Shown: positions 1-8,949, counted from the stretch's first letter. The stretch: DNA of 64,000 nucleotides from Streptomyces gossypii (GCF_025165795.1 NZ_JAJAGO010000011.1:248001-312000); one strand, 5' to 3'. A program made the numbers and translations. The notes: generated from the letters alone by a model not told the origin.

Positions 1-1
1 C

Positions 2-661
2 CGCCGCGTGCTCGTACCAGAGCTGCGCGGCCACGGCCGTACGCCGCCCGGCCCGGGAGGCTGGTCCCCGCGCGACTTCGCCGCCGACCTGGCCGCGCTC
101 ATACGCCGCTCGCACGCCGGTCCGGTCACGGCGGTCGGCCACTCCATGGGTGGCCAGATCGTCACAGCACTCGCGGTCGAACACCCGGCTCTCGTAGCGG
201 CGCTGGTCGTGCTGGACCCCGCATACGGCGCCGACGCCGAGGAGATGCGCCGCCTGCCGGACGAACAACGCGCCCTGCGCTCCCGGGGTACGCCCTGGGC
301 CGTGGACTTTCTGCACGGCGCCTTCTCCGCCCACACCCCGCCCGGCGTGCGGACACGCCATCTCCGCCTGATGGCCGCCATGGACCCGGAGATCCTGGCA
401 GCCTGCCGGGACGGCATGTACCTCACCCAGGACGCCTTCGGCTCCCGCAAAGCCGCACGGCGCTACCTCGCCCACCGCCGCTGCCCCGTACTGACGGTCT
501 GCTCCCAGCCCTCAGCAGCCCACTGGCTCCGTTCCCTCCCCCACCACCCCCAGTCACACACCGCCCTCTGGCCCACCTGCGGCCACTACCTCCACGAGGA
601 ACACCCAGACGCGCTGACCACCCTCGTCACCACCTGGGCAGCGCAACTCACACCCCCATGA
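2..661 (+). CDS. alpha/beta hydrolase, 5' truncated by window edge
   Basis: Alpha/beta-hydrolase fold enzyme of unknown substrate. The reading frame is open to the first bases of the window, so the N-terminus lies outside; the GTG at position 8 is internal, not a real start. The nucleophile elbow GHSMGGQ supplies the serine, an upstream ELRGHGRT matches the usual loop after strand 4, and the C-terminal CGHYLHEEHP carries the likely catalytic histidine. It converges on the alpha-galactosidase gene, with a large palindrome between them. The family is clear from these motifs; the reaction cannot be named. Confidence 0.85.
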   Translation, partial: RRVLVPELRGHGRTPPGPGGWSPRDFAADLAALIRRSHAGPVTAVGHSMGGQIVTALAVEHPALVAALVVLDPAYGADAEEMRRLPDEQRALRSRGTPWAVDFLHGAFSAHTPPGVRTRHLRLMAAMDPEILAACRDGMYLTQDAFGSRKAARRYLAHRRCPVLTVCSQPSAAHWLRSLPHHPQSHTALWPTCGHYLHEEHPDALTTLVTTWAAQLTPP

Positions 662-804
662 CCCTCCACGCGCGGGACTGAACATGGTGCGGAACTCCAG
701 CCCGCGCGGTTTCGGTTGGGCGGGAGGGGACGGTGACCCTCCGCGCGCGCGACTCCCAGGCCCCAGCCCGCGCCGGTCCCCGGATGCACGGGAGGGGACG
801 GGGA
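660..804. repeat. degenerate tandem duplication of about 73 bp
   Basis: Two successive segments (about 660-733 and 734-804) share their beginnings (GACCCTCC.CGCGCG.GACT), a CCAGCCCGCGC core and their ends (CGGGAGGGGACGG). They lie between the hydrolase stop and the palindrome at 805. The copies have diverged. No coding function is apparent. Confidence 0.5.
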
Positions 805-888
805 GGGGGTGGTGCTTCCGGAACACTCAAGCGTGATTTGCGGCCGCCTGCGGCCCGTAAATCATGCCGTTCCGGAAGCACCACCCCC
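805..888. terminator. large composite palindrome between convergent genes
   Basis: A perfect 20-bp inverted repeat has arms 805-824 and 869-888. Inside it a second, imperfect inverted repeat (831-846 with 851-867) extends the symmetry almost to the centre, so the whole 84 bp could fold into one long hairpin. It lies just past the stops of two converging genes, which fits a bidirectional terminator. There is no T-tract, as is common in streptomycetes. A small dead mobile element is the alternative. Confidence 0.6.
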
Positions 889-908
889 GGACCGGCACCG
901 GCACCCGC

Positions 909-3047
909 TCACCCCGTACGTATCCGCAACAGCCGCGCCGCAGCCGCCGCCCCACCCAGCCTGACGCGCAACGCACCACCACCCCGCTCCCAGCCCAACT
1001 CCCCCTCCCCGAACAGCGGATACAGCGGAGTGACCTCCACCGCCCCCCGCGGCAGCGACAACTCGCACTCGGCCGCCGCCCCCTCCCGCCGCCACAGCGC
1101 AAGCAACATCGTGCCCGGCACCTCCAGCGCAAGCGCCAGCCAGCCGTCCCGCCACCCGGGCAGCCCGAGCGGCCAGCTCGGCACGGCCCGCGGCAGCAGG
1201 CCACGGAACTCCCGGTAGACAGCGAGCGCTTCGGCGACCAGGCCGCGCTGCCGCGCGTCCAGCAGGTCGAGGCGCCCGCTGAGGTGGACGCGTCCGAGCA
1301 TGGCCGTCACCATGCAGAACGCGGTCTCCTCGGCGCTCTGACCAGCCTGCGGGTATGCCCACATCGCCCCCTGCTCCGGCGGCACGGCGGCGGGTGCGGC
1401 TGCGGCGATGGGAGGCAGCAGCAGGGGATCCTGCTGGTCCGTGAGGGACTGGAGGGAGACATGCGCGAGGGTCGCGTGGTCGGTGCGCATGCCACCGGCG
1501 GCACAGCCCTCGATGGTGAGGCCGGGGTGCCGGTCCAGCACGCCGTCGAGCCAGTTGAGATACGCGCGGTTGTGCCCGAGCAGCCCGTGCCCTGGTCCGT
1601 GCGGCGCGCTGTCGGTGTCGGTCCCCGCACCGATGTCGATGTTGTAGTCCAGTTTGAGGTAGCCGAGCCCGAACTCGCCCACCAGCCGGTCCACGACGGA
1701 GTCGAGGTGTGCGACGGCAGCCGGATGCCGCAGGTCGAGCTGGTAGCGCCCCCATTCGACGACGCGCTGCCCGTCCCGCCGGAAGAACGCCTCCGCCGGG
1801 AGCTCTCCTGCGACCGGGCTGCGGACGCCGACGACCTCCGGCTCCAGCCACAGCCCGGGGACCATTCCGGCGGCCTTCACGGCATCGGTCACTTCGGCGA
1901 GACCGCCGGGGAACCTTGAAGCGGCGGGCTCCCAGGCGCCGACGGCGTCCCACCAGCCGGGGACACCACCGGGCCCGGCGTCGCCGCCGCGCTCCGTGTC
2001 GTACCAGCCCGCGTCGACGCAGAACACCTCGGCGCCCACTTCGGCGGCGGCGCTGACGAGCGGCAGCAGCCGTTCGGTCGTCGGGTCGCCCATCAGACAG
2101 TTCATGAAGTCGTTGAAGACGACGGGCAGCTTGTCGTGGTCGGGGTGCGAGCGCCGCCGGGCGGCCCTGCGGTGCCGTGTGAGGGCGGCGAGTGCCGCGT
2201 CCCGGTCGGCGGCGAGAGCGACGGAGGCGGTGACGGTTCGGAACGATTCGCCGGGCTCCAGCCGTACGGACCACTGGTGTTCGCGGGAGGCGGGGCCGGA
2301 CAGCAGCAGGTACACGTCGTCGTAGCGGTCGCCCAGTTCCGCGTGCCAGGAGCCGTTGTGCTCGATCTGCCAGGCGAGGAACGACTCGGGCCCCTCCACC
2401 CACCCCATGGGCAGCCACTCGGAGGACGGCCAGGATCCGGTGCTGGTGAGCGCGGCCCGGCTCTTGGTCCCGGTCTGCCCGTAGCGGGCCATTCCCACGT
2501 CGGGGACGCCGAGTTCACCGAGCGGCGTGCCGGAGAAGCGGTACTCGCCGCTCCACGGATTGCGGGCCGACCACACGTACAGCTCCCGCTCCCACGCCGA
2601 CGGGGCTCCCAACAGCCCGGCGAGACCGCCGAAGACGAAGGACGAGACTCTTTCGACGGTCACCGCATGTTCGCCCGCGGTCAGTTCGGCCCAGGAACGC
2701 AGGACGGGCAGCCCCGGGCTACGGGTGTAGTGCGCGGCGACGCGCAGCCCCGTCTCGGGGTCGGCGAGCTCCACTACCAGTTCTTCCGGCCCGGCAGCGT
2801 GCCGCACGTACCGCAGCCGCCGTCCCAGCGCCCCGTCGACGTGCCGTTTTCCCGAAGTCCCGGAGCTCCCCTCCCCCGCGAGCGCGATCTCCACCAGTGG
2901 CAGCGCGGCACGGGCATCGCCGGTCGGCTCCCCGCCGGCCGTCCGGGCAAGCCCGCTCAGCAGCACCTGACCGTCCGCAGTGGAGAGGAAGTGCAGGGCC
3001 AGATCGCCCGCACCCCAACGATCGGGCATAGCTGCGGCTGCGGACAC
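909..3047 (-). CDS. alpha-galactosidase, glycoside hydrolase family 36
   Basis: Probable cytoplasmic GH36 enzyme hydrolysing terminal alpha-galactosides such as melibiose or raffinose. The 712-residue length fits the family. An N-terminal beta-sandwich-like region is followed by the catalytic barrel: FCVDAGWY near 343, WLEPE near 400-404, and KLDYN near 465-469 with nucleophile Asp467. The acid/base residue is probably Asp537 or Asp540 in SLTDQQDP. No signal peptide is seen. The response-regulator gene lies upstream on the same strand, about 130 bp away; no sugar transporter adjoins it, so the true substrate is inferred from the family only. Confidence 0.9.
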   Translation of the reverse strand: MSAAAAMPDRWGAGDLALHFLSTADGQVLLSGLARTAGGEPTGDARAALPLVEIALAGEGSSGTSGKRHVDGALGRRLRYVRHAAGPEELVVELADPETGLRVAAHYTRSPGLPVLRSWAELTAGEHAVTVERVSSFVFGGLAGLLGAPSAWERELYVWSARNPWSGEYRFSGTPLGELGVPDVGMARYGQTGTKSRAALTSTGSWPSSEWLPMGWVEGPESFLAWQIEHNGSWHAELGDRYDDVYLLLSGPASREHQWSVRLEPGESFRTVTASVALAADRDAALAALTRHRRAARRRSHPDHDKLPVVFNDFMNCLMGDPTTERLLPLVSAAAEVGAEVFCVDAGWYDTERGGDAGPGGVPGWWDAVGAWEPAASRFPGGLAEVTDAVKAAGMVPGLWLEPEVVGVRSPVAGELPAEAFFRRDGQRVVEWGRYQLDLRHPAAVAHLDSVVDRLVGEFGLGYLKLDYNIDIGAGTDTDSAPHGPGHGLLGHNRAYLNWLDGVLDRHPGLTIEGCAAGGMRTDHATLAHVSLQSLTDQQDPLLLPPIAAAAPAAVPPEQGAMWAYPQAGQSAEETAFCMVTAMLGRVHLSGRLDLLDARQRGLVAEALAVYREFRGLLPRAVPSWPLGLPGWRDGWLALALEVPGTMLLALWRREGAAAECELSLPRGAVEVTPLYPLFGEGELGWERGGGALRVRLGGAAAAARLLRIRTG

Positions 3048-3175
3048 GGCGTCTCCTTCGGCGCCCCGGGAGGGGCGGTCCCGTCACGCTCGCACCGTCG
3101 GCCGGCGGAGAGAAGAGCCGCCCGCCGACGCGAAAGTTTTCGCAGCAGTACCGACTGCGCCCGGGCCCAGGGCCG

Positions 3176-3841
3176 CTACCCCAGCCAGCCCGGGGTGATC
3201 ATGCCCGACTCGTACGCCAGGATGACCAGTTGGGCCCGGTCGCGGACTTGGAGCTTCGTCATCACGCGGCTCACGTGGGTCTTGGCCGTCGCAGGGCTGA
3301 GGACCAGCCGCTGGGCGATCTCGTCGTTGGAGAGACCCGCGCCCACCAGGCCCATCACCTCGCGCTCCCGCTCGGTGAGGGCGTTCAGCCGGGTGCCCGG
3401 CTCGGGCCGCTTCACCCGGCCCGCGAACTCGGCGATCAGCCGCCGTGTCACCGCCGGGGCGATCAGCGCGTCACCGCGCGCGGCGACCCGTACGCCGTGC
3501 AGCAGTTCCATCGGCTCGGTGTCCTTGACGAGGAACCCCGAGGCACCGGCGCGCAGCGCCCCGTACACGTAGTCGTCGATGTCGAAGGTGGTCAGGATGA
3601 CCACCCGTACGCCCTCCAGCCGCTGGTCCCCGACGATCTCTCCGGTCGCCTCCAGCCCGTCCTTCTCGGGCATCCGGATGTCCATCAGCACGACGTCCGG
3701 GCGGAGTTCGCGCGCGAGCCGTACCGCCTCGTCGCCGTTGGCCGCCTCGCCGACCACCTCGATGTCGTCCTCGTCTCCGAGGATCGAGCGGAATCCGGCC
3801 CGCACCAGTGTCTGGTCATCGGCCAGTACGACCCTGATCAT
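3176..3841 (-). CDS. NarL/LuxR-family response regulator
   Basis: DNA-binding response regulator of 221 residues. The receiver domain (about 1-120) carries the acidic pair Asp8/Asp9 and the phosphorylation site Asp54 in VLMDIRMP. The C-terminal LuxR helix-turn-helix begins at LTEREREVM and includes LSNDEIAQRL and KTHVSRVMTKL. Its start overlaps the stop of the sensor kinase gene by four bases (ATGA), so the two are translationally coupled. The controlled genes are unknown; the nearest downstream gene is the alpha-galactosidase. Confidence 0.95.
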   Translation of the reverse strand: MIRVVLADDQTLVRAGFRSILGDEDDIEVVGEAANGDEAVRLARELRPDVVLMDIRMPEKDGLEATGEIVGDQRLEGVRVVILTTFDIDDYVYGALRAGASGFLVKDTEPMELLHGVRVAARGDALIAPAVTRRLIAEFAGRVKRPEPGTRLNALTEREREVMGLVGAGLSNDEIAQRLVLSPATAKTHVSRVMTKLQVRDRAQLVILAYESGMITPGWLG

Positions 3842-5136
3842 CTTCTCTCCCCCACGGGAATCCGTGCCTCCACCCGGAAGCCGGAAATGCCTCCGGAGCG
3901 GTCCGTGATGTTCTGCGCCGTCAGTTCGCCGCCGAGCGCGCGTGCCCGCTCCGCCATACCGCCCAGGCCGCTGCCGCCGAGACCGGCGGGGCTGTGCCTT
4001 CCGGTGGCGTCCAGCACTCCGGGCATGCCCTTGCCGTCGTCCTCGATCCGCAACCGTACGCTCGCGCCGCTCACGTCTCCGCCCTCGCCCTCGCCCTCGC
4101 CCTCAGCCGAACCCTCGCCCGCATCCGCATCCGCACCCGGGCCCTCACCCTCGAGTCGCACCGTGACGACCGCTCTCGTCGCCTCCGCGTGCCGTACGAC
4201 GTTCGTCAGCGACTCCTGCACGATCCGGTACGCCGCCAGCCCCACCTGTGGCGGCAGCGGCGGCCCCTCCTCCGGTACGTCCATGACCGTACGCACCGCG
4301 ACTCCCGCCGCGCACGCCCGGTCCACCAGCCCGCCGATCTCGGCCAGCCCGATGTCGGCCGGAGCGGTCGGCGCCGTCTCGTCCACCTGCCGCAGCACGC
4401 CCAGCGTGGCACGCAGCTCGCGCAGCGCCTCGCGGCTGGTGTCCCGGATCGCCTCCATCGCGGGGACCATCTCCGCCGCCGAGGTCCGGCCCTTCTCGTG
4501 CCGGTGCATCGCCGCGGCGGACTGCACGTTGATCAGCGAGATGTTGTGGCCCAGCACGTCGTGCAGCTCGCGGGCGATCCGCAGCCGTTCCTCCGTGGCG
4601 GACTGCCGTGCCCGTACGTCACGCTCACGCTCCGCCGCAAGCGCCCGCTGCTCGACTTCGCGCAGATACGCCTGCCGGGTGTTGTACGCGTGACCGGCCG
4701 CGATCACCCCCACGAACCAGCCGAGCAGCAGGAAGATCGAGGTGTCGTCCACGTGGCGCCCGTTCGCGCTCGCCAGCTGCTCGGTGAGGGTGACGGCCAG
4801 CATGGTGGACACACCGAGGGCGACGGTGGCGAGCAGGTGCCCGTCGGCCGCCGCCTTGAACAGCGTGAAGGCGAAGGCGACCAGCAGCACGGGCACGTCG
4901 CGTTCCGAGAGCGGGAAGTAGACAGCGTTGCACAGCATCAGGAACACGGCGACACCCACCGGCCAGCGCCGCCGCCAGTGGAGCGCCGCGCAGCCGACCA
5001 GCGTCAGGCCCCAGGACACCAGCGCACGCGGCAACCCCTCGCCGGAGATGTCCCCCCGCACCAGGTCGACGACGATGAGGACAGCCAGCACAGCCGTGAC
5101 CACACCGAGGAGAATGCGCTGCTGAGACACGGGCAT
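3838..5136 (-). CDS. sensor histidine kinase, HisKA_3 type
   Basis: Membrane histidine kinase, 432 residues from the chosen ATG at 5136; the open frame continues upstream, but that stretch does not look coding and collides with the divergent ankyrin gene. Hydrophobic segments fill about 8-150, a short coiled coil follows, and RIARELHDVLGHN holds the phospho-acceptor His192. A HATPase_c domain closes the protein, including LRIEDDGKGMP and GLGGMAERA. The ATPase region contains a repetitive acidic stretch rich in Glu, Gly, Asp and Ala (about 4080-4145 nt), unusual for the domain. It is coupled to the response regulator downstream. Confidence 0.93.
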   Translation of the reverse strand: MPVSQQRILLGVVTAVLAVLIVVDLVRGDISGEGLPRALVSWGLTLVGCAALHWRRRWPVGVAVFLMLCNAVYFPLSERDVPVLLVAFAFTLFKAAADGHLLATVALGVSTMLAVTLTEQLASANGRHVDDTSIFLLLGWFVGVIAAGHAYNTRQAYLREVEQRALAAERERDVRARQSATEERLRIARELHDVLGHNISLINVQSAAAMHRHEKGRTSAAEMVPAMEAIRDTSREALRELRATLGVLRQVDETAPTAPADIGLAEIGGLVDRACAAGVAVRTVMDVPEEGPPLPPQVGLAAYRIVQESLTNVVRHAEATRAVVTVRLEGEGPGADADAGEGSAEGEGEGEGGDVSGASVRLRIEDDGKGMPGVLDATGRHSPAGLGGSGLGGMAERARALGGELTAQNITDRSGGISGFRVEARIPVGERR

Positions 5137-5236
5137 GCGAGAAAGCGTACGTAAGCTGAGCGACGCCAGCCCCATACCGCCGAGGTACCGCCGAGACGGC
5201 CGCCTCCGGACGGCGCACGAGGAGAGGACGGACTGC

Positions 5237-5665
5237 ATGTCCAACGCCCCGCAGCCGCAGAGCGACGAACCCGCGCACGACCCCGAGGTGATGCAGCTCG
5301 CGGGCAAGATCTTCGATCTCGCCCGGCACGGCGACACGGACACCGTCGCCGCCTACGTGGACGCGGGGGTGCCCGCCAACCTGTCGAACGACAAGGGCGA
5401 CTCACTCGTCATGCTCGCCTCCTACCACGGCCACACCGCGACCGTACGGGCGCTGCTGGAGCGCGGCGCCGACCCGCACCGTCCCAATGACAAGGGGCAG
5501 ACCCCGCTGGCGGGTGCGGTCTTCAAGGGCGAGGACGAGGTGATCGAGGCGCTTGTCGAGGCGGGCGCGGACCCGAGGGCGGGGCAGCCCTCGGCCCTGG
5601 AGACGGCGCGGATGTTCGGGAAGACGGAGCTGGCGGAGCGCTTGGCGGGCGGAGAGACCGACTAG
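5237..5665 (+). CDS. ankyrin-repeat protein
   Basis: Small soluble protein of 142 residues built from about three ankyrin repeats, for example GDSLVMLASYHGHTATVRAL, then GADPHRPNDKGQTPL and GADPRAGQPSALETA. Such proteins mediate protein-protein contacts; no partner is indicated here. The ATG at 5237 is preceded by a GAGGAGAGG ribosome-binding site; the frame is open further upstream but overlaps the divergent kinase start. It is transcribed away from the kinase and converges on hemC. Confidence 0.88.
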   Translation: MSNAPQPQSDEPAHDPEVMQLAGKIFDLARHGDTDTVAAYVDAGVPANLSNDKGDSLVMLASYHGHTATVRALLERGADPHRPNDKGQTPLAGAVFKGEDEVIEALVEAGADPRAGQPSALETARMFGKTELAERLAGGETD

Positions 5666-5691
5666 GCCCTGTCCGAGCAGGCCGAACAGGC

Positions 5692-5718
5692 CGGACCGAC
5701 CGGACCGACCGGACCGGC
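5692..5718. repeat. 9-bp tandem repeat, three units
   Basis: The unit CGGACCGAC occurs at 5692-5700 and 5701-5709, followed by a variant at 5710-5718. It lies in the 81-bp gap between two convergent genes, flanked by two GAGCAGGC words. It may be slippage-derived or part of a transcription stop. Confidence 0.7.
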
Positions 5719-5746
5719 CGAGCAGGCGAGATCCCGCCCGGACACG

Positions 5747-6682
5747 TCAGTGCGGGATGTCGTCGATCAGCTCGCGCGCGCCCTGCCGCAGCAGGGCGAC
5801 GGCCACCGAGGTGCCCAGCGTGGGGGGGTCGAGCGGCCCGGCCCACTCGTGCGCGTCGAGCACGGTCTTGCCGTCGGGGCTGAAGACGCGCGCGCGCAGC
5901 GACAGGCGGCCGTCGCGCTCGGCCTTCGCGTAACCGGCGATCGGCGAGTTGCAGTGCCCCTGCAGTACGTGCAGCAGCATCCGTTCGGCGCCGACCTCGC
6001 GCCAGGCCTGGGGGTGGCCGAGCCCGGAGACGGTCTCGATTGTCGCCGTGTCGTCCTCGCGGCACTGGAGCCCGAGCACCCCGGCGCCGATCGGCGGGCA
6101 CATCGTCTCGACGGACAGCACCTCGGAGATCCGGTCCGTACGCCCGATGCGCTCCAGACCGGAGACGGCGAGCAGCAGCGCGTCGGCCTGGCCCTCCTCC
6201 ATCTTCTCCATCCGCCGGTTGGCGTTGCCGCGCATCGGCACGCACTCCAGCTCCGGGTGGGACATGGCGAGCTGCGCGATGCGGCGTACCGAGGAGGTGC
6301 CGATGCGGGTGCCCGCGGGCAGCTCGTCGAGGGTGAGCCCGTCGGGGTGGATGAGCGCGTCCCGGATGTCGTCCCGCTCCAGGTAGGCGGCGAACAGCGT
6401 GCCTGCGGGGAGCGGACGGTCGGCGGGGACGTCCTTCAGGCAGTGCACGGCCAGATCGGCCTCGCCCGCGAGCAGTGCGGCGTCCACCTCCTTGGTGAAC
6501 GCGCCCTTCCCGCCGAGTGCGGACAGCGACCCCATCCACCGGTCGCCGGAGGTGGTGACGGGCACCACCTCGGTGCGGATACCGGGATGCAGTACGGCCA
6601 GCTCGGCGCGTACCCGCTCTACCTGGGCCAAGGCCATCGGCGAGGCCCGGGAGACGATGCGGATCAGTTCAGCGGTGGACAT
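5747..6682 (-). CDS. hemC: porphobilinogen deaminase (hydroxymethylbilane synthase), stand-alone copy
   Basis: Converts four porphobilinogens into hydroxymethylbilane, the linear tetrapyrrole precursor of haem and corrinoids. The 311-residue product has VTTSGDRW, GGKGAFTKE, HCLKDVP with the catalytic aspartate at residue 84, and GTSSVRR. The dipyrromethane cofactor cysteine is in LQGHCNSPIAGYA (Cys244). ATG at 6682 is preferred; a GTG two codons upstream is possible. No other haem genes adjoin it, unlike the usual hemACD cluster, so it is probably a second paralogue. Confidence 0.92.
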   Translation of the reverse strand: MSTAELIRIVSRASPMALAQVERVRAELAVLHPGIRTEVVPVTTSGDRWMGSLSALGGKGAFTKEVDAALLAGEADLAVHCLKDVPADRPLPAGTLFAAYLERDDIRDALIHPDGLTLDELPAGTRIGTSSVRRIAQLAMSHPELECVPMRGNANRRMEKMEEGQADALLLAVSGLERIGRTDRISEVLSVETMCPPIGAGVLGLQCREDDTATIETVSGLGHPQAWREVGAERMLLHVLQGHCNSPIAGYAKAERDGRLSLRARVFSPDGKTVLDAHEWAGPLDPPTLGTSVAVALLRQGARELIDDIPH

Positions 6683-6870
6683 ACACACACGATAGGGCGT
6701 ACAGGCGGACCGCCGGGCGGCAACCCCGTGCTTCCGCTCTGCTACCAGGTCAGCGGGCCGTCGTCATCGCCTCGACGGCGCGGGCGACGAGGTCGCCCCG
6801 ATCGACGCGGCGGCGGCGGGACGGATGCGGCCGGGTCGCGGGGCGGGTCTTCCCGCTGGGTGAGTACGGC

Positions 6871-7164
6871 TCACACGGGCAGCGAGACGGGGTTCTGGCG
6901 GCCGAGCAGCCGCACCGACAGCAGTCCGCCGACACCCGGGACGAGCGAGCGGAGCACGGCCGGGTGCCGGACGGCGCCCGCCTCACGTACCGCGATGATC
7001 ACGACGAACAGGTACGCGCAACCGTGCACGGGTCCGGTGAGGGAGGAGACACCCTCCGCGTGCACGGTGAGGAGATTCCCCAGCAGCATGAGCAGCGAAA
7101 TGACCTCGACGTGCGCGGCGATGCGCAGCAGGGCCAGTTGGGACGGGCGGGGATGCATGGTCAC
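6871..7164 (-). CDS. DUF3817-family membrane protein
   Basis: A 97-residue integral membrane protein with about three hydrophobic segments; the central VEVISLLMLLGNLL and GPVHGCAYLFVV are typical of DUF3817. The GTG at 7164 overlaps the preceding gene's stop (GTGA), suggesting translational coupling; ATG at 7158 is the alternative. The role is unknown. About 180 bp downstream, before hemC, no gene is seen. Confidence 0.8.
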   Translation of the reverse strand: MTMHPRPSQLALLRIAAHVEVISLLMLLGNLLTVHAEGVSSLTGPVHGCAYLFVVIIAVREAGAVRHPAVLRSLVPGVGGLLSVRLLGRQNPVSLPV

Positions 7165-7679
7165 GCTCCTGTGGTGGATCCGGGACGGACGATCATCAGC
7201 ACGGTGACGGTCGCCCAGAGCAGGTTGAAGACACCCGTGTGCATGGCCAGCCGGGCAGCGCGTGCGCTCGCGGGGGCGGCGGGGGCCGTGACCTCACCGT
7301 CGAGCTCGGCGACTGCCGCCTCCTGACCGGGCAGCACGAACACCACCAGCACGGCGGCGGCCAGCGTGGTCAGCACGATCGAGGCGATGAGCCAGGCGTC
7401 GCCCAGCACGCCCAGGCTGCTCGCCGTCGCCAGCCCGAAGACGGGGACGACAACGCCGACGACGGCGTACACCCGGCAGATCCGGTGCAGCGTGCGGACG
7501 GCTGCGGCGGCTTCGGCTGGGGCACCGTCGACTGCGGCGCCGGCTGGAGCGTTGTCGGGAGCGCCAGCAGCCGGGTGGGACCGGCGCACGGCGGCCGGGA
7601 ACATGCTCGCGGCGACGGCCACCGGGCCGATGGCGAGGATCGCCGCGAGGACATGTACCGACAGCAGAAACTTGGTCAC
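7161..7679 (-). CDS. DUF2269-like integral membrane protein
   Basis: A 172-residue protein with four predicted membrane helices (about 5-25, 68-90, 95-120 and 148-168) and an Ala/Pro-rich loop near 35-60. The opening FLLSVHVLAAILAIGPVAVA matches small integral membrane proteins of the DUF2269 type. It is the first gene of a two-gene unit with the DUF3817 protein. Function is unknown. Confidence 0.75.
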   Translation of the reverse strand: MTKFLLSVHVLAAILAIGPVAVAASMFPAAVRRSHPAAGAPDNAPAGAAVDGAPAEAAAAVRTLHRICRVYAVVGVVVPVFGLATASSLGVLGDAWLIASIVLTTLAAAVLVVFVLPGQEAAVAELDGEVTAPAAPASARAARLAMHTGVFNLLWATVTVLMIVRPGSTTGA

Positions 7680-7960
7680 GGACGGGTTCCCTCACGGTGC
7701 GATGCGGCGCGATGCGGCGCGGTTCGGTTCGGCAGAGGTCGGGGCGGCGGGCCCCTGTGTGGTCCCGCGCGGGAGTGAGCCCGACGCTAGCCATTCGCCG
7801 CTCCCACGAAGAGTGGCAGTGGTGCCACGCTTCAACGGATTCTCGCCAGCAGGCACCGAGGCGGTCTGCCACAGCTCGCACAGGGCCGCTGAGCTGCCCA
7901 GTCGCCCGCCGGGTGAAGCGATGACAACCACGTGCGACCGGCTTCTCGGTCTGTCCAGCC
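7680..7960. other. intergenic region upstream of the GlxA-type regulator
   Basis: No convincing gene is seen. It contains short direct repeats (GCGATGCGGC twice near 7697-7718, then GGTTC twice) and an inverted repeat GTGGCA-GTGG-TGCCAC at about 7813-7828 that could be a regulator site. The divergent membrane-protein operon starts at its left edge, so both promoters must lie here. Confidence 0.4.
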
Positions 7961-7989
7961 TTGGCGGATATCCGTTGGCTGCCTACGAT
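7961..7989 (+). promoter_or_regulatory. sigma-70-like promoter giving a probable leaderless transcript
   Basis: A -35 TTGGCG (7961-7966) and a -10 TACGAT (7984-7989) are separated by exactly 17 bp. Transcription would start about 7 nt after the -10, at or next to the ATG at 7996. No Shine-Dalgarno sequence precedes that ATG, so translation is probably leaderless. Confidence 0.55.
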
Positions 7990-7995
7990 GCAGCC

Positions 7996-8949
7996 ATGCA
8001 CAACGTGGCCGTACTCGCCCTGGACGGGGCAGTTCCGTTCGATCTGTCCACACCGGTCGACGTGTTCGGCTGGGCCAGGCTGCCGGACGGCCGGGGCGCC
8101 TACCGGGTGCGGGTGTGCGCACCCGCCGAAGAGGTCGACTGCGGCGTGTTCACCCTGCGTGCCCACTGGGGGCTGGAGGCGCTGGCCGAGGCGGACACCA
8201 TCATCGTGCCGGGCTCGACCGATCCGCCGGAGAACATCCCGGTGGCGGTGCTCGACGCGCTGCGCCGCGCCGCGGCGGACGGCACCCGGATCGCGTCCAT
8301 CTGCGTCGGCGCGTTCGTACTGGCCGAGAGCGGGCTGCTGGACGGCCTGCGGGCCACCACCCACTGGGCCGCCGCCGCCGCGCTGTCCGCCGCGTATCCG
8401 GCGGTGGAGGTCGACCCGGACGTGCTCTATGTGGACAACGGAAAGGTACTGACCTCGGCCGGGGCCGCCGCGGGGCTCGATCTCTGCCTGCACATGATCC
8501 GCCGCGACCACGGCTCCGCCGTCGCCGCCGACACCGCCCGCACCTCCGTGATGCCGCTGGAACGGGACGGCGGACAGGCCCAGTTCATCGTCCACGAGCC
8601 GCCCTCGCCCGACGGCGCGACGCTGGAGCCGCTGCTGCGCTGGCTGGAGGAGAACGCGCGGCGCGAGCTGACGGTCGAGGACATCGCCTCGCACGCGGGG
8701 CTGAGCCCCCGCACCCTCAACCGGCGGTTCCGCGAGCAGACCGGCACCACGCCGGTGCAGTGGCTCTACCGCTCGCGCGTCCGGAAGGCGCAGTACCTGC
8801 TGGAGACAACCGACCACACCGTCGAACGGATCGCCGCACAGGCAGGCTTCGGCTCCCCGACCGCCTTCCGCGAACGCTTCAGGGCCGTGCTCGGCACCAG
8901 CCCGCAGGCGTACCGCCGCGCTTTCCGGAGCGACGCGCGGACGGGTTGA
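7996..8949 (+). CDS. GlxA-type AraC-family transcriptional regulator
   Basis: A 317-residue regulator with an N-terminal DJ-1/PfpI (class I amidotransferase-like) domain, about 1-190, and a C-terminal AraC helix-turn-helix pair. The first domain has IIVPGSTDPPENI and ICVGAFVLAESGLL, with the nucleophile-elbow cysteine present. The DNA-binding part shows LTVEDIASHAGLSPRTLNRRF and IAAQAGFGSPTAFRERF. It is transcribed divergently from the small membrane-protein pair, a plausible target. The start is supported by the promoter immediately upstream. Confidence 0.93.
   Translation: MHNVAVLALDGAVPFDLSTPVDVFGWARLPDGRGAYRVRVCAPAEEVDCGVFTLRAHWGLEALAEADTIIVPGSTDPPENIPVAVLDALRRAAADGTRIASICVGAFVLAESGLLDGLRATTHWAAAAALSAAYPAVEVDPDVLYVDNGKVLTSAGAAAGLDLCLHMIRRDHGSAVAADTARTSVMPLERDGGQAQFIVHEPPSPDGATLEPLLRWLEENARRELTVEDIASHAGLSPRTLNRRFREQTGTTPVQWLYRSRVRKAQYLLETTDHTVERIAAQAGFGSPTAFRERFRAVLGTSPQAYRRAFRSDARTG

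Noticed and set aside
4075..4145. Long opposite-strand open frame of Pro/Arg repeats across the kinase gene
   Set aside because: It is the antisense of the acidic Glu/Gly repeat in the kinase ATPase domain; high-GC antisense frames are routinely open.
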